Source: Saccharothrix saharensis (GTDB taxonomy: Bacteria > Actinomycetota > Actinomycetes > Mycobacteriales > Pseudonocardiaceae). From it: a stretch of 64,000 nucleotides of DNA. Under the pieces are notes generated by a model. It was not told where the DNA came from. It worked only from the letters and a program-made list of their open reading frames with translations, and searched no databases. Made by a program: the position numbers and the translations under genes. The stretch lies in the NCBI RefSeq assembly GCF_006716745.1, contig NZ_VFPP01000001.1, positions 4,092,001 through 4,156,000 on the forward strand, given 5' to 3'. Shown piece by piece: positions 8,007-16,733 of the stretch (positions within the stretch are counted from its first letter, which is position 1; every line of letters starts with the position of its first letter).

Positions 8007-11000
8007 ATGGCGCTCGAACGCGAACGGCCCGGCGCACCCGATGCGCCGGGCCGTTCGTCGTCCAACTCCGTGTCCGGCACCGTGCACGGCCCGGTGGCGC
8101 AGATCGGCGTCGTGCGGGGCGACGTGAACCTGATGACCGGCGCGCCGGTGCGGACCCGGTACCGGGAGACGGTCCGGCGGATCGCGCCGCCGGAGCTGGT
8201 CGGCCGGGAGGCCGAGCTGGCGGAGCTGGCGGCGTTCTGCACGTCCTCCCCCACCCCGTACCGCTGGTGGCGGGCGGCGGCGTGGTCGGGCAAGTCGGCG
8301 CTGATGGCGACGTTCGCGCTGAACCCCCCGCCGGGCGTCCGCGTGGTGTCGTTCTTCATCACCGCCCGCCTGGCCGCCCAGAACGACCGCCACGCCTTCA
8401 TCGACAACGTGCTGGAGCAACTGGTCACCCTGCTGGACCAGCCCCTGCCCCCGCTGCTGACCGAGTCGACGCGGGAAGCGCACCTGCTGGGCCTGCTCAC
8501 CGAGGCCGCCGAGGCGTGCCGCGACCGCGGCGAGCACCTCGTGCTGCTGGTGGACGGGCTGGACGAGGACCGGGGCGTCACCACCGGCCCGGACGCGCAC
8601 AGCGTCGCCGCCCTGCTGCCGGTGGACCCGCCGGCCGACCTGAGGGTGGTCGTGGCGGGCCGCCCGAACCCGCCGATCCCGACCGACGTCCCGGACCACC
8701 ACCCGCTGCGCGCACCGGACGTCGTCCGGCCGCTCGCGCCGTCCGACGCGGCGGTGGCGGTGCGCGCCGACATGGAGCGCGAGCTGAAGGCCCTGCTGCA
8801 CGGCACGCCGACCACCCAGGAACTGCTCGGCCTGGTCGCGGCGGCGGGCGGCGGCCTCACGGCGGCCGACCTGGCGGAGTTGACCAGGTCGTCGGAGTGG
8901 GACGTGGACGACCACCTGAACACCGTGACCGGCCGCAGCTTCAGCCGCCGTCCCGGAGCTGCCTCGGACGCCTACGTGCTCGGTCACGAGGAGCTGCACC
9001 TGAAGGCGATCGAGGTGCTGGGGCCCACCCGCCTCGCCGCCTACCGCGAGCGCCTGCACCGGTGGGCCGACGGCTACCGCGACCGCCGCTGGCCCGCCGA
9101 CACCCCCGACTACCTCCTCCGCGACTACTTCGCCCTGCTCGGCCTCACCGGCGACGTGGTGCGGATGCTCGCCTGCGCGACCGACCCCGACCGGCACGAC
9201 CGCATGCTCGACCGGTCCGGTGGCGACGCCGACGCGCTCAACGAGGTCCTCGAGACCCGGTCGCTCCTCATGGCCGACGACGTGCCCGACCTGGTCGCGA
9301 TCAGCCGCCTCGCCGTCCACCGGGACCGGCTCGTCGGTCGCAACGCCTCGCTGTCACCCACCCTGCCGGGGTTGTGGGCCTCGCTCGGGCGGATCTCCAG
9401 GGCGGTGGCGGTGGCCAGGTCCTTCGACGACGCGCACGCCCGGGATCTCGCCCACCTGTCGGTCGTCCGCGCCCTCGTCCGCCAGGGACACGTCACGCAG
9501 GCGGTCGACCTGGCCGACGCGATCGGTGACGTGCTCCTGCGCACCAGGGCGCTCACGGCGCTGGCGCCGGTCGGCCGAGGGCACGACGGGGTGCGGAGCC
9601 TGCTCGACCGGCAGGACCGGGCCGTTCGGCTCATCGAGGTCACCACCAGGCGGGACCGCGAGTTGCGCGCGCTGGTCCGTGCCGCCGCCCGACTGGGTGA
9701 CATCCCCCGTGCTCTCGCCCTGCTCGACCCGATCACCGACGACGCCGTCCGGGCCCTGGCCGTGCTCCCGATCGTCCGGGCCGCGATCACGGGCGGCGAC
9801 CTCGAACTCGCACTCGTCGTCGCCGACCAGGCCGCCGGAACCGACTCCCACGTCGACGCGATCGCCCGGGTGGCGACCGCGTTCGGCGAGTCCGGGGACG
9901 TCTCCCGGGCACGGGAGCTGCTGGACCGGATCACGGCCCTCGGCCCGGGCCACGACCAGGCGCCCGACGGGGAGGCAAGGCGCTCGGTCCGCGATCTGAC
10001 GGCCGTGGTCGACGGGCTCGACCGGCCGGAAGAGCCGGAGCCGTCCCCGCCCGACGACGTGCGGCAGGGCACCGACCTCGCGCAGGCCCGCCGGCGCGTC
10101 GAGTCGATCGCCGACGACGTCGAGCGCGCGCGGGCGACGCTCGACCTGGTCCGCACGGCGGTCGCGCAGGGCGACCTCGTGACGGCCGGGTCCCTCACCG
10201 ATTCCCTCGACGACCCCGCACGTCGGGGTGACGCGCTCGAGGCCCTGGTGCCGGCGTTGATCTCCGGCGGCGACCGGGAGCGGGCCGTCGCGGCGCTGCA
10301 CCGGGCCGAGGTGTCGGCTCGTGCCCACGGTCACACGGCCCGCCGGGACCAAGTGGTGGTCTGGGTGGTCGGCGCAGTGATCGCGGCCGGTGACCTCGAC
10401 CAGGCCGAAGCGCTGGCCCGGTCGGTCCTGGGCCCGCGCCACCGCGGCCACGCGCTGAACCTGGTCAGCCGCGCCGCCAGGGGAGCCGGCGACGAGGCCA
10501 GGGCCCGACGCCTCGTGCACGACGCCGTGACGGCGGCGCACTCCATCACGGACATCGGCCGACGCGAACAAACGCTGGCGGCCATCGCGCACACACTCGC
10601 GTCGCTGCACGACCTGACCGCGGCCGAGGCTCTGGCCGACACCATGCGGAGCCATCACCTTCGCGACTCGGTCCTGCGGTCGGTCGCGCGCTTCTCCACG
10701 CCGGGCGAGGGGCACGACCAACCGCGCGCCCTGCCTTCTCCCACGGCGGACGAGGACGGGCCCGAACCCCCACCCGAACTGGTGGCCCTGATCGCCCGAG
10801 GGGATTTCGACTCCGCCGAGGAGCTCGCCTTCTCGACCACCGACTGGTTCACGGGCACCAGGGCCGTCGAGGAAGTGCTGACGGCGGCGGTCACCGCCGG
10901 AGACCTCGACCGAGCGGAGCAAGTCGCGATCCGCGCCGCGCTGAACCGGCGCCCGCTGTCGGCGGTCGGCTTCGCCGTGGACGCGATGACCGCGCACGGG

Positions 11001-11456
11001 CACGCCGACCGCGCGCGGACCCTGCTGCACCGGGTCGAGCTCGCCGCGAGGTCGACCGGCCACCTCGGGTCGGCCGCGACGCTCAGGACCGTCGTCGGCT
11101 GCCTCGTGGGCTTGGCGGACCTGGACCGGGCTGAGGAGGTCGCCAGGAGCATCGCCGACCCGTACTACCGGCACGCCTCGCTGTGGGGGGTGGTCGAAGG
11201 GATCCTGCGCACGGGTGACGTCGACCGCGCGAGCGCCGTCGCCGACTCGATCGGCGACTCCGAGCCACCGGTCGCCGCCGGCTACCTCATCCCGAAGCTC
11301 GCCCCCGACTCGGCGCGGCGCGCGGTCGCCCGCGGCCTCTTCGGCCGGAAGTGGCAGCGCAGCGTCGACGTGCTCAGCCGGATGAGCCCGGCGTCGTTGG
11401 AGGCGCTCGTGCGGGAGCTCACCGTCATCGACGAACGCGCCCGTCGGCCGGTCTGA
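8007..11456 (+). CDS. NLR-like STAND ATPase with N-terminal RHIM-like motif and helical repeats
   Basis: A 1149-residue protein. Residues 20-42 hold a glycine-spaced segment with core GPVAQIGVVRGDV, resembling the RHIM/PP-like bacterial amyloid signalling sequences (BASS) found at the ends of bacterial NLRs. An ATPase domain follows, with a degenerate P-loop AAAWSGKS (Lys96), Walker B LVLLVDGLDED near residue 183 and an arginine in VVAGRP. From about residue 400 to the end are repeated alpha-helical, TPR-like units (patterns such as GDLDRAEQVA and GDVDRASAVA). This is the layout of STAND sensors: signalling tip, ATPase switch, repeat sensor. No effector with a matching motif is next to it. 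It splits the prs-rplY pair that is nearly adjacent in mycobacteria. Confidence 0.75.
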   Translation: MALERERPGAPDAPGRSSSNSVSGTVHGPVAQIGVVRGDVNLMTGAPVRTRYRETVRRIAPPELVGREAELAELAAFCTSSPTPYRWWRAAAWSGKSALMATFALNPPPGVRVVSFFITARLAAQNDRHAFIDNVLEQLVTLLDQPLPPLLTESTREAHLLGLLTEAAEACRDRGEHLVLLVDGLDEDRGVTTGPDAHSVAALLPVDPPADLRVVVAGRPNPPIPTDVPDHHPLRAPDVVRPLAPSDAAVAVRADMERELKALLHGTPTTQELLGLVAAAGGGLTAADLAELTRSSEWDVDDHLNTVTGRSFSRRPGAASDAYVLGHEELHLKAIEVLGPTRLAAYRERLHRWADGYRDRRWPADTPDYLLRDYFALLGLTGDVVRMLACATDPDRHDRMLDRSGGDADALNEVLETRSLLMADDVPDLVAISRLAVHRDRLVGRNASLSPTLPGLWASLGRISRAVAVARSFDDAHARDLAHLSVVRALVRQGHVTQAVDLADAIGDVLLRTRALTALAPVGRGHDGVRSLLDRQDRAVRLIEVTTRRDRELRALVRAAARLGDIPRALALLDPITDDAVRALAVLPIVRAAITGGDLELALVVADQAAGTDSHVDAIARVATAFGESGDVSRARELLDRITALGPGHDQAPDGEARRSVRDLTAVVDGLDRPEEPEPSPPDDVRQGTDLAQARRRVESIADDVERARATLDLVRTAVAQGDLVTAGSLTDSLDDPARRGDALEALVPALISGGDRERAVAALHRAEVSARAHGHTARRDQVVVWVVGAVIAAGDLDQAEALARSVLGPRHRGHALNLVSRAARGAGDEARARRLVHDAVTAAHSITDIGRREQTLAAIAHTLASLHDLTAAEALADTMRSHHLRDSVLRSVARFSTPGEGHDQPRALPSPTADEDGPEPPPELVALIARGDFDSAEELAFSTTDWFTGTRAVEEVLTAAVTAGDLDRAEQVAIRAALNRRPLSAVGFAVDAMTAHGHADRARTLLHRVELAARSTGHLGSAATLRTVVGCLVGLADLDRAEEVARSIADPYYRHASLWGVVEGILRTGDVDRASAVADSIGDSEPPVAAGYLIPKLAPDSARRAVARGLFGRKWQRSVDVLSRMSPASLEALVRELTVIDERARRPV

Positions 11457-11691
11457 GGGACGCGGGGACGGCGGAAGAACCCCCGATTAGGCCGAGTCCG
11501 CCGGTCGGGCCTACACTGGCCAGGTTGCCTCGGCGAGGGCGAGCATCACGCTCGGCGTGATCGACGCGGCGGTTGTGATGCCGCGCGTGTTCACCCTCCG
11601 CGCCGCCCGCCGCCGCAGGCCAACCCCCGCTTCGCCCCGCCCGACGCACCCGCCGACGTTTACCAGGCCAGACCGTTAGGAGAGCCCCACC
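11457..11691. promoter_or_regulatory. Leader region of rplY
   Basis: The 235-bp region holds a TACACT -10-like box at 11512-11517, small inverted repeats near 11535-11555, and a ribosome-binding site (TTAGGAGAG) just before the GTG of rplY. The promoter call is by eye only. Confidence 0.35.
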
Positions 11692-12297
11692 GTGTCCGAG
11701 GTCCGTCTCGCCGCAGAGCAGCGCACCGAGTTCGGCAAGGGCGCCGCCCGCCGCACCCGCCGCGCCGGCAAGATCCCCGCGGTGCTCTATGGCCACGGTT
11801 CCGACCCGAAGCACCTGGCCCTGCCGGCGCTGGAGTTCGCCCGTGTCGTCCGTGAGCACGGTCAGAACGCAGTTCTCACGCTGGACATCGAGTCCTCCAC
11901 CGAGCTGGCGCTGACCAAGACCGTCACCACCCACCCCATCAAGAACTACATCGAGCACGTCGACCTGCTGCTCGTGCAGCGGGGCGAGAAGGTCACCGTC
12001 GAGGTGCCGATCGTCCTCACGGGCGACGCCGCCGCGGCGACCCTGCTCACGCAGGACCTCACCACCATCCAGGTGGAGGCCGACGCGCTCAACATCCCCG
12101 AGCAGGTCGAGTACTCCATCGCCGGGCTGGCCGCGGGCACCCAGGTGCACGCCTCCGACCTGACGCTGCCCGCCGGCACCTCGCTGGTGACCGACGCGGA
12201 CGCCCTGGTCCTCGCGGTGAACGCCGCGCCGACCGCCGCCGAGATGGACGGCGACTCCGGTGAGGCCACCGACGCCGAGGCCACCGAAGAAGGCTGA
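11692..12297 (+). CDS. rplY: 50S ribosomal protein L25 / general stress protein Ctc
   Basis: A 201-residue long-form L25 (Ctc/TL5 type) that binds 5S rRNA in the large subunit. The N-terminal L25 domain is seen in MSEVRLAAEQRTEFGKGAARR and IPAVLYGHG. A C-terminal beta-domain with an acidic tail ([13 protein letters not shown]) is usual for actinobacteria. The GTG start follows a clear GGAGAG. A near-perfect long hairpin starts 22 nt after the stop codon. Upstream of pth, as in Rv1015c-Rv1014c, but with a DivIVA-like gene in between. Confidence 0.96.
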   Translation: MSEVRLAAEQRTEFGKGAARRTRRAGKIPAVLYGHGSDPKHLALPALEFARVVREHGQNAVLTLDIESSTELALTKTVTTHPIKNYIEHVDLLLVQRGEKVTVEVPIVLTGDAAAATLLTQDLTTIQVEADALNIPEQVEYSIAGLAAGTQVHASDLTLPAGTSLVTDADALVLAVNAAPTAAEMDGDSGEATDAEATEEG

Positions 12298-12868
12298 GCC
12301 CATCACGTCGGGCAACTCGAACGGCACGCCTCCCCCGCCGCACGGCTGGGGTGGCGTGCCGTTCCCGTTCCTGAGCCCGGCGCAGGTCCGCGCGACCCGG
12401 TTCCCCCGCAAGCGCGGCCGCGGCTACGACCCGGCGCAGGTCGACGCGTTCGTGCTGCGCATCGCCGACGCGCTCGCCGGCCGCACCCCGCTGCACCCCG
12501 ACCAGGTGCGCGCGATCGCGTTCACCGAGATCGCCGGCGGCTACGACCAGCGGGCCGTGGATGACTTCCTGGCCGCGTGCGAGCACCAGCTGCGGTCCGG
12601 GCACGTGCCGCCGACCACCTTGCAGACCGGTGCGGCGTTGCTGGCGGTGAAGCTGCCGCGCTCGCCCAACGGCTACGATCGCGGCGAAGTCGACGCGTTC
12701 CTCGGCCGGGCCGCCGCGGCGCTGGACGGCCGGGGGCGGATGACCTCCGGCGAGGTGCGCCACACCCGGTTCACCACCACGTCCGGCCTGCGGCGGGGCT
12801 ACCAGGTCCGCGCGGTGGACGCCCTGTTGGACGAGCTTGAGCAGGAGTTGCGGTTCCGTGGTCGATGA
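12260..12868 (+). CDS. DivIVA-like repeat protein, four repeats
   Basis: Up to 202 residues holding four tandem copies of a module of about 37 residues: V-R-x-x-x-F, then GYDxxxVDxFL, then an amphipathic helix. These resemble the short DivIVA-domain motif (curved-membrane/cell-pole binding) of actinobacteria, without a long coiled coil. Start is unclear: GTG 12260 overlaps rplY by 38 bp, whereas GTG 12356 lies inside the 3' arm of the rplY terminator hairpin and would give about 170 residues starting just before repeat 1. It overlaps the pth start by 11 bp, implying translational coupling. A larger relative lies at 15235-16521. The function at poles or septa is inferred. Confidence 0.75.
   Translation: MRPPTPRPPKKAEPITSGNSNGTPPPPHGWGGVPFPFLSPAQVRATRFPRKRGRGYDPAQVDAFVLRIADALAGRTPLHPDQVRAIAFTEIAGGYDQRAVDDFLAACEHQLRSGHVPPTTLQTGAALLAVKLPRSPNGYDRGEVDAFLGRAAAALDGRGRMTSGEVRHTRFTTTSGLRRGYQVRAVDALLDELEQELRFRGR
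12319..12364 (+). terminator. Long hairpin after rplY, overlapping the next ORF
   Basis: A 12-bp perfect stem pairs 12319-12330 with 12353-12364; inside it, 12332-12335 pair with 12348-12351, and a further 3 bp form before a small loop. It begins 22 nt after the rplY stop and looks like a strong terminator or attenuator. It lies in the annotated 5' part of the DivIVA-like gene, so either that gene starts later or transcription reads through. Confidence 0.7.
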
Positions 12869-13427
12869 CGTCGCCCTGGTCGTCGGGCTGGGCAACTCCG
12901 GCCCCAAGTACGAGGGCAACCGGCACAACGTCGGCTTCCTCGTGCTGGACGAGCTGGCCGCGCGCGTGGGCGGGAAGTTCAAGGCGCACAAGGGCGGCGC
13001 CGAGGTGGTGGAGGGCCGGTTGGCCGGTCGCCGGGTCGTGCTGGCGAAGCCTCGCGGCTACATGAACACCTCGGGCGGCCCGGTGGCGGGCACGGCGAAG
13101 TTCTACAAGACGCCGCCGTCGTCGATCATCGTGGTGCACGACGAGCTGGACCTGCCGTTCGGCACGGTGCGGCTCAAGCTCGGCGGCGGCGAGAACGGCC
13201 ACAACGGCCTGCGGTCGATCACGAAGTCGTTGGGCACCAAGGACTACCACCGGGTGCGGTTCGGCGTGGACCGGCCGCCGGGCCGGATGGACCCGGCCGA
13301 CTACGTGCTGCGCGACTTCTCGCTGGTCGAGCGCAAGCAACTGGCGCTGGAACTGGACCGGACGGCGGACGCCGTGGAGGCGTTGCTGGAGCTGGGGCTG
13401 GAAGCCGCCCAGAACAAGTTCCACTGA
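12858..13427 (+). CDS. pth: Peptidyl-tRNA hydrolase
   Basis: A 189-residue essential enzyme that releases peptides from drop-off peptidyl-tRNA. Family motifs are present: [20 protein letters not shown] with the catalytic His, [22 protein letters not shown] with the catalytic Asp, and [15 protein letters not shown] 12858 is chosen because it gives the normal N-terminus and overlaps the end of the DivIVA-like gene by 11 bp. A strong bidirectional hairpin separates it from the convergent fatty-acyl ligase gene. Confidence 0.96.
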   Translation: MVDDVALVVGLGNSGPKYEGNRHNVGFLVLDELAARVGGKFKAHKGGAEVVEGRLAGRRVVLAKPRGYMNTSGGPVAGTAKFYKTPPSSIIVVHDELDLPFGTVRLKLGGGENGHNGLRSITKSLGTKDYHRVRFGVDRPPGRMDPADYVLRDFSLVERKQLALELDRTADAVEALLELGLEAAQNKFH

Positions 13428-13434
13428 GCCCGCC

Positions 13435-13465
13435 ACCTCCTGGGGCTGAACGCGCCCCAGGAGGT
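13435..13465. terminator. Bidirectional terminator between pth and the fatty-acyl ligase
   Basis: ACCTCCTGGGGC (13435-13446) and its exact complement (13454-13465) form a 12-bp stem with a 7-nt loop in the 51-bp gap between convergent genes. Confidence 0.8.
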
Positions 13466-13478
13466 TCTGCCGGCCACA

Positions 13479-15128
13479 TCACACGGCGGGCACCAAGGAC
13501 GCGGCGGCGGAGCGGCGGAGCTTGCCGGACGGCGTCTTGGGCAGGCTGCCGGGCTTGAGCACAACCACGGAGAACGGCCGCAGGCCGACCGCGTCCACGA
13601 CCCGGGCGCTGATCTCCTTGCTCAACGCGCGCACCGCGTCGTCCTCACCGGCCAGCTTCGACTCGACCACCACGGCGAACCGCTCCCGCCGCGTGCCCGC
13701 GTCCAGCCGCACGGCCACCGCGTTGCCCGCGCGCACGCCCTCCACGGCCGTCGCGGCGCGCTCGATGTCCGTGGGGTAGATGTTGCGTCCACCCATGATG
13801 ATCACGTCCTTGCGCCGCCCGCACACGACGACCTGGCCGTCCACCACGTAGCCCTCGTCGCCGGTGTCCAGCCAGCCCTCGGCGTCCTGGGTGTCCAGCG
13901 GGCCGTTCACGGTGAGGTAGCCGGGCGTCACAGCTTCACCGCGCACCCTCAGCTGCCCGACCTCCCGCTCGCCGAGCACCTTGCCCTCGCCGTCCACCAC
14001 CTGCACCTCCAGGCCCGGCAGCGGCGGCCCCAGCAGCGGGAACGCCCGCGCGTTCGGGCTGTCCGGCGGCACGGGCACGGCGCGGTGGCCCGCCTCCAGC
14101 TCCTCCGGGTCCACCACGTCGACCGAGATGCCGGTGAACACCGGCGCGAACGCCACGCCCAGCGTGGTCTCCGCCATGCCGTACGCGCACAGCACGCACT
14201 CTGGCCGCAGCCCGAACCGCGCGCCCGCGTCGGTGAACAGCTTCACCGCGGCCGGGTCGATGGGCTCGGCGCCGTTGAGCGCGATCCGCAGCTTCGACAG
14301 GTCGAACGCGCCGTCGTCCACGCCCTTCATGCGGCGCGCGGCGATGGCGTAGGCGAAGTTCGGGGCGGCCGTGATGGTGCCCTGGTAGCGGCTGATCAGG
14401 TCCGGCCACAGGGTGGGCCGGCCGAGGAAGTCGACCGGGGTGACCTTGACCAGGTCGATGCCGAACAGCATCGGCACGGTCAGGAAGCCGACCATCCCCA
14501 TGTCGTGGAACAGCGGCAGCCAGGAGACCATCCGGTCGGTCTCCGGGTCGAGCTCGGCGGCGGTCTCCATGGCCTTGGCGTTGGACCACAGGTTGCCGTG
14601 CGTGATGCGGACGGCCTTCGGGTCGGCGGTCGAGCCGCTGGTCAGCTGGAGCAGCGCGGGCATGTCCTCGTCGACGTCGACGGGCACGGCCAGCGGCTCG
14701 CCGTCCAGCTCGGCCAGCCTGCGGTAGGCCACGCCGTTCTCGTCGAGCACGCCCGAGAGCGCGTCGAACGGCGCGCCCAGCAGCACCAGCTTCGCGCCGA
14801 TCATGCCCAGCACGCGCAACGTGTCGGCGGCCCACTCGCCGAGGTCGGTGCGGGCCGTCGGCTGGTGCAGCATGGTCGTGCTGCCGCCCGCCAGCCACAC
14901 CGCCTGCACGGCGGGCGCGATCTCGGCCGGGTCGCCCGCGAGGACCGCCACCGACTCGCCGCGCGCCACCCCGCCCGCGACGAGTGCGCCGGCCATGCGG
15001 GTGGCCTGCTGGTGCACCTCCGCCCACGACCGGCGGGTCGGAGCGTTCGGCTCCCCCGTGGTCATGCCCCGCGCCCGTCCCCCGGCACCCGCAGCGGTTG
15101 CCACCATCGTGTCCACGAACCGGCTCAT
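13479..15128 (-). CDS. Fatty-acyl-AMP ligase / acyl-CoA synthetase
   Basis: A 549-residue adenylate-forming enzyme. The ATP-binding loop LQLTSGSTADPKAV, the WLPLFHDMGM segment, the LCAYGMAETTLGVAFAP segment and the DTGDEGYVVDGQVVVCGRRKD hinge region are all visible. The HDMGM and GMAETTL features are those of fatty-acyl-AMP ligases (FAAL/Pks16 type, cf. Rv1013 at the same syntenic place), which activate fatty acids to acyl-AMP rather than making acyl-CoA. No polyketide synthase lies nearby, so the acceptor is unknown. ATG 15128 is chosen (MSRFVDT); the longer upstream extension does not look like the family. Confidence 0.88.
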   Translation of the reverse strand: MSRFVDTMVATAAGAGGRARGMTTGEPNAPTRRSWAEVHQQATRMAGALVAGGVARGESVAVLAGDPAEIAPAVQAVWLAGGSTTMLHQPTARTDLGEWAADTLRVLGMIGAKLVLLGAPFDALSGVLDENGVAYRRLAELDGEPLAVPVDVDEDMPALLQLTSGSTADPKAVRITHGNLWSNAKAMETAAELDPETDRMVSWLPLFHDMGMVGFLTVPMLFGIDLVKVTPVDFLGRPTLWPDLISRYQGTITAAPNFAYAIAARRMKGVDDGAFDLSKLRIALNGAEPIDPAAVKLFTDAGARFGLRPECVLCAYGMAETTLGVAFAPVFTGISVDVVDPEELEAGHRAVPVPPDSPNARAFPLLGPPLPGLEVQVVDGEGKVLGEREVGQLRVRGEAVTPGYLTVNGPLDTQDAEGWLDTGDEGYVVDGQVVVCGRRKDVIIMGGRNIYPTDIERAATAVEGVRAGNAVAVRLDAGTRRERFAVVVESKLAGEDDAVRALSKEISARVVDAVGLRPFSVVVLKPGSLPKTPSGKLRRSAAASLVPAV

Positions 15129-15234
15129 GCCCGTCAGGGTAGAGCGATCTTCGGTCGCATTGAGCCGATAGGGCGAAACATCGGGCGCACCATGAGGCGA
15201 TACTCCCCGGTACACCACACGAAGGAGGTAACGG

Positions 15235-16521
15235 GTGGCCGGGTTCGACGCTCGTCAGCACCTGCCGGCCCATCCGGCGCCGCTGTTGGGCGCGCAGGAT
15301 CTGCGGCAGGTCGCTTTCCACCGCCCGCCGCCCGGCCAGCCGGGGTACGACGAGGGTCAGGTGGACGCCTTCCTGGACCGCATCGAGGCGACCCTGCTGG
15401 GCCGGGACGACGTGACCGAGCAGGACGTGCGGCAGGTGCGGTTCAGACCCGCGCGGCCGGGTTACTACGCGGCCGAGGTCGACGCGTTCATGGACCTGGC
15501 GGCCGAGACGCTCGGCTCCACGCCCCAGCGGCGCCAGGCCACCGCTCCGGCGCAGGGCGCGCACGCCACGTCGACCGGGATGAGACCGGCGCCCCGGCTC
15601 ACGCCGCAGGACGTGCGCGGGGTGCGGTTCCACAAGCCCAGACCGGGCAACCGCGGTTACCACGAGGGCGAGATCGACGCGTTCCTCGACCGGATCGAGA
15701 ACACCCTGGCGGGTCGGGACGACCTGACCGCCCGCGAGGTGCAGGACTTCGAGTTCCGCTACGCCCCACCGGGTCAGGTGGGGTACGACGAGGACGACGT
15801 CGACACGTTCCTGGACCTCGTCGTCGTGACGTTGGAGCGGATGCCCCCGCCGCCCGTCCGCCCTTCCGCTCCCACCGCTGTTCCCCCCGCGGCTGTTCCC
15901 CCCGCGGCTGTTCCCGCCGCCGTTGTTCCGGCCACCGCGCCCGTTCCCCCTGTTCCCCCGCGTCCGCGCCCAGGCCCCGGCACGCGCCCGCTGACCGCCC
16001 GTGACGTGCGCACCGCCGCCTTCGGCAAGCCGCCGCGCGGCCGGCGCGGCTACCAGGAGTCGCAGGTCGACAAGTTCCTGGACCGGATCGAGAACACGCT
16101 GCTCGGGCAGGACGACCTGACCGCCCGCGAGGTCCGCGAGGTCCGCTTCAGCCGGCCCATGTTCGGCCGGCGCGGGTACGACGAGACCGAGGTGGACGCG
16201 TTCCTGGCACGGGTGGAGAAGCAGCTGGGCGACGGACCGCTGCCGCCGAGCGCGCTCCCGCCCGTGACGTCGTGGAAGCAGTTGCGGTTGATCAAGATCC
16301 CGCTGGCGGGGCCGGCGCAGCGCGGGTACCGGACGTCCCAGGTGGACCGGGTGCTGGAGGAGGTCGGCATCGCGCTGGACGGCATGATCGGCGCTTCGTC
16401 GTCCGAGGTGGCCAAGACCAAGTTCGCCACCTCCCTGATGGCGGGCCAGGGCTACGACTGCGCGTTCGTGGACGAACTGATGCCCCTCCTCGCCGCCGAA
16501 CTCCGCCGCCGCGGCCGCTGA
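15235..16521 (+). CDS. DivIVA-like repeat protein, eight repeats
   Basis: A 428-residue protein with eight modules of V-R-x-V-x-F, then GYDExxVDAFLDRIExTL, starting at about residues 16, 62, 121, 163, 247, 288, 340 and 383. An Ala/Pro/Val linker of short AVPPA repeats sits around residues 205-240. This is a many-repeat cousin of the protein at 12260-12868. DivIVA-like modules suggest membrane-curvature or pole/septum association, but the long parallel coiled coil of Wag31 is absent. The GTG start is preceded by an excellent GAAGGAGGT. Divergent from the fatty-acyl ligase gene. The stop codon runs directly into intergenic repeat copy B. Confidence 0.82.
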   Translation: MAGFDARQHLPAHPAPLLGAQDLRQVAFHRPPPGQPGYDEGQVDAFLDRIEATLLGRDDVTEQDVRQVRFRPARPGYYAAEVDAFMDLAAETLGSTPQRRQATAPAQGAHATSTGMRPAPRLTPQDVRGVRFHKPRPGNRGYHEGEIDAFLDRIENTLAGRDDLTAREVQDFEFRYAPPGQVGYDEDDVDTFLDLVVVTLERMPPPPVRPSAPTAVPPAAVPPAAVPAAVVPATAPVPPVPPRPRPGPGTRPLTARDVRTAAFGKPPRGRRGYQESQVDKFLDRIENTLLGQDDLTAREVREVRFSRPMFGRRGYDETEVDAFLARVEKQLGDGPLPPSALPPVTSWKQLRLIKIPLAGPAQRGYRTSQVDRVLEEVGIALDGMIGASSSEVAKTKFATSLMAGQGYDCAFVDELMPLLAAELRRRGR

Positions 16522-16683
16522 CCCGAGTGTCGAACGCCCAGGTCTCGAGTGTCGAACGCCCAGGTCTCGAGTGTCGAACGCTCAGGACCCCCGAATTCGT
16601 CACTCAGGACGTACCTGAACGTTGAGTTCAGGGGTCCCGAAGGTTCGACTCACGGGACCTGAGCGTTCGACTCACGGGACCTG
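16522..16683. repeat. Intergenic inverted repeat of 22-bp units (copy B)
   Basis: Immediately after the stop of the DivIVA-like gene come three tandem units with core GAGTGTCGAACGCCCAGGT or variants, then a fourth unit with GAATTC. After a short turn near 16610, about three units in the opposite orientation run to 16683. It lies between convergent genes (the ABC-F gene ends at 16734). Same family as copies at 202-355 and 19627-19711. Confidence 0.8.
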
Positions 16684-16733
16684 ATCGGCGGCAGGCCGTC
16701 CACCCGGGCGGTCCCGGCCCGCCGGCGGGCCGG

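Noticed and set aside
13479..15128. Polyketide/lipopeptide gene cluster around the fatty-acyl ligase
   Set aside because: No PKS, NRPS or carrier protein in the window; neighbours are housekeeping genes.
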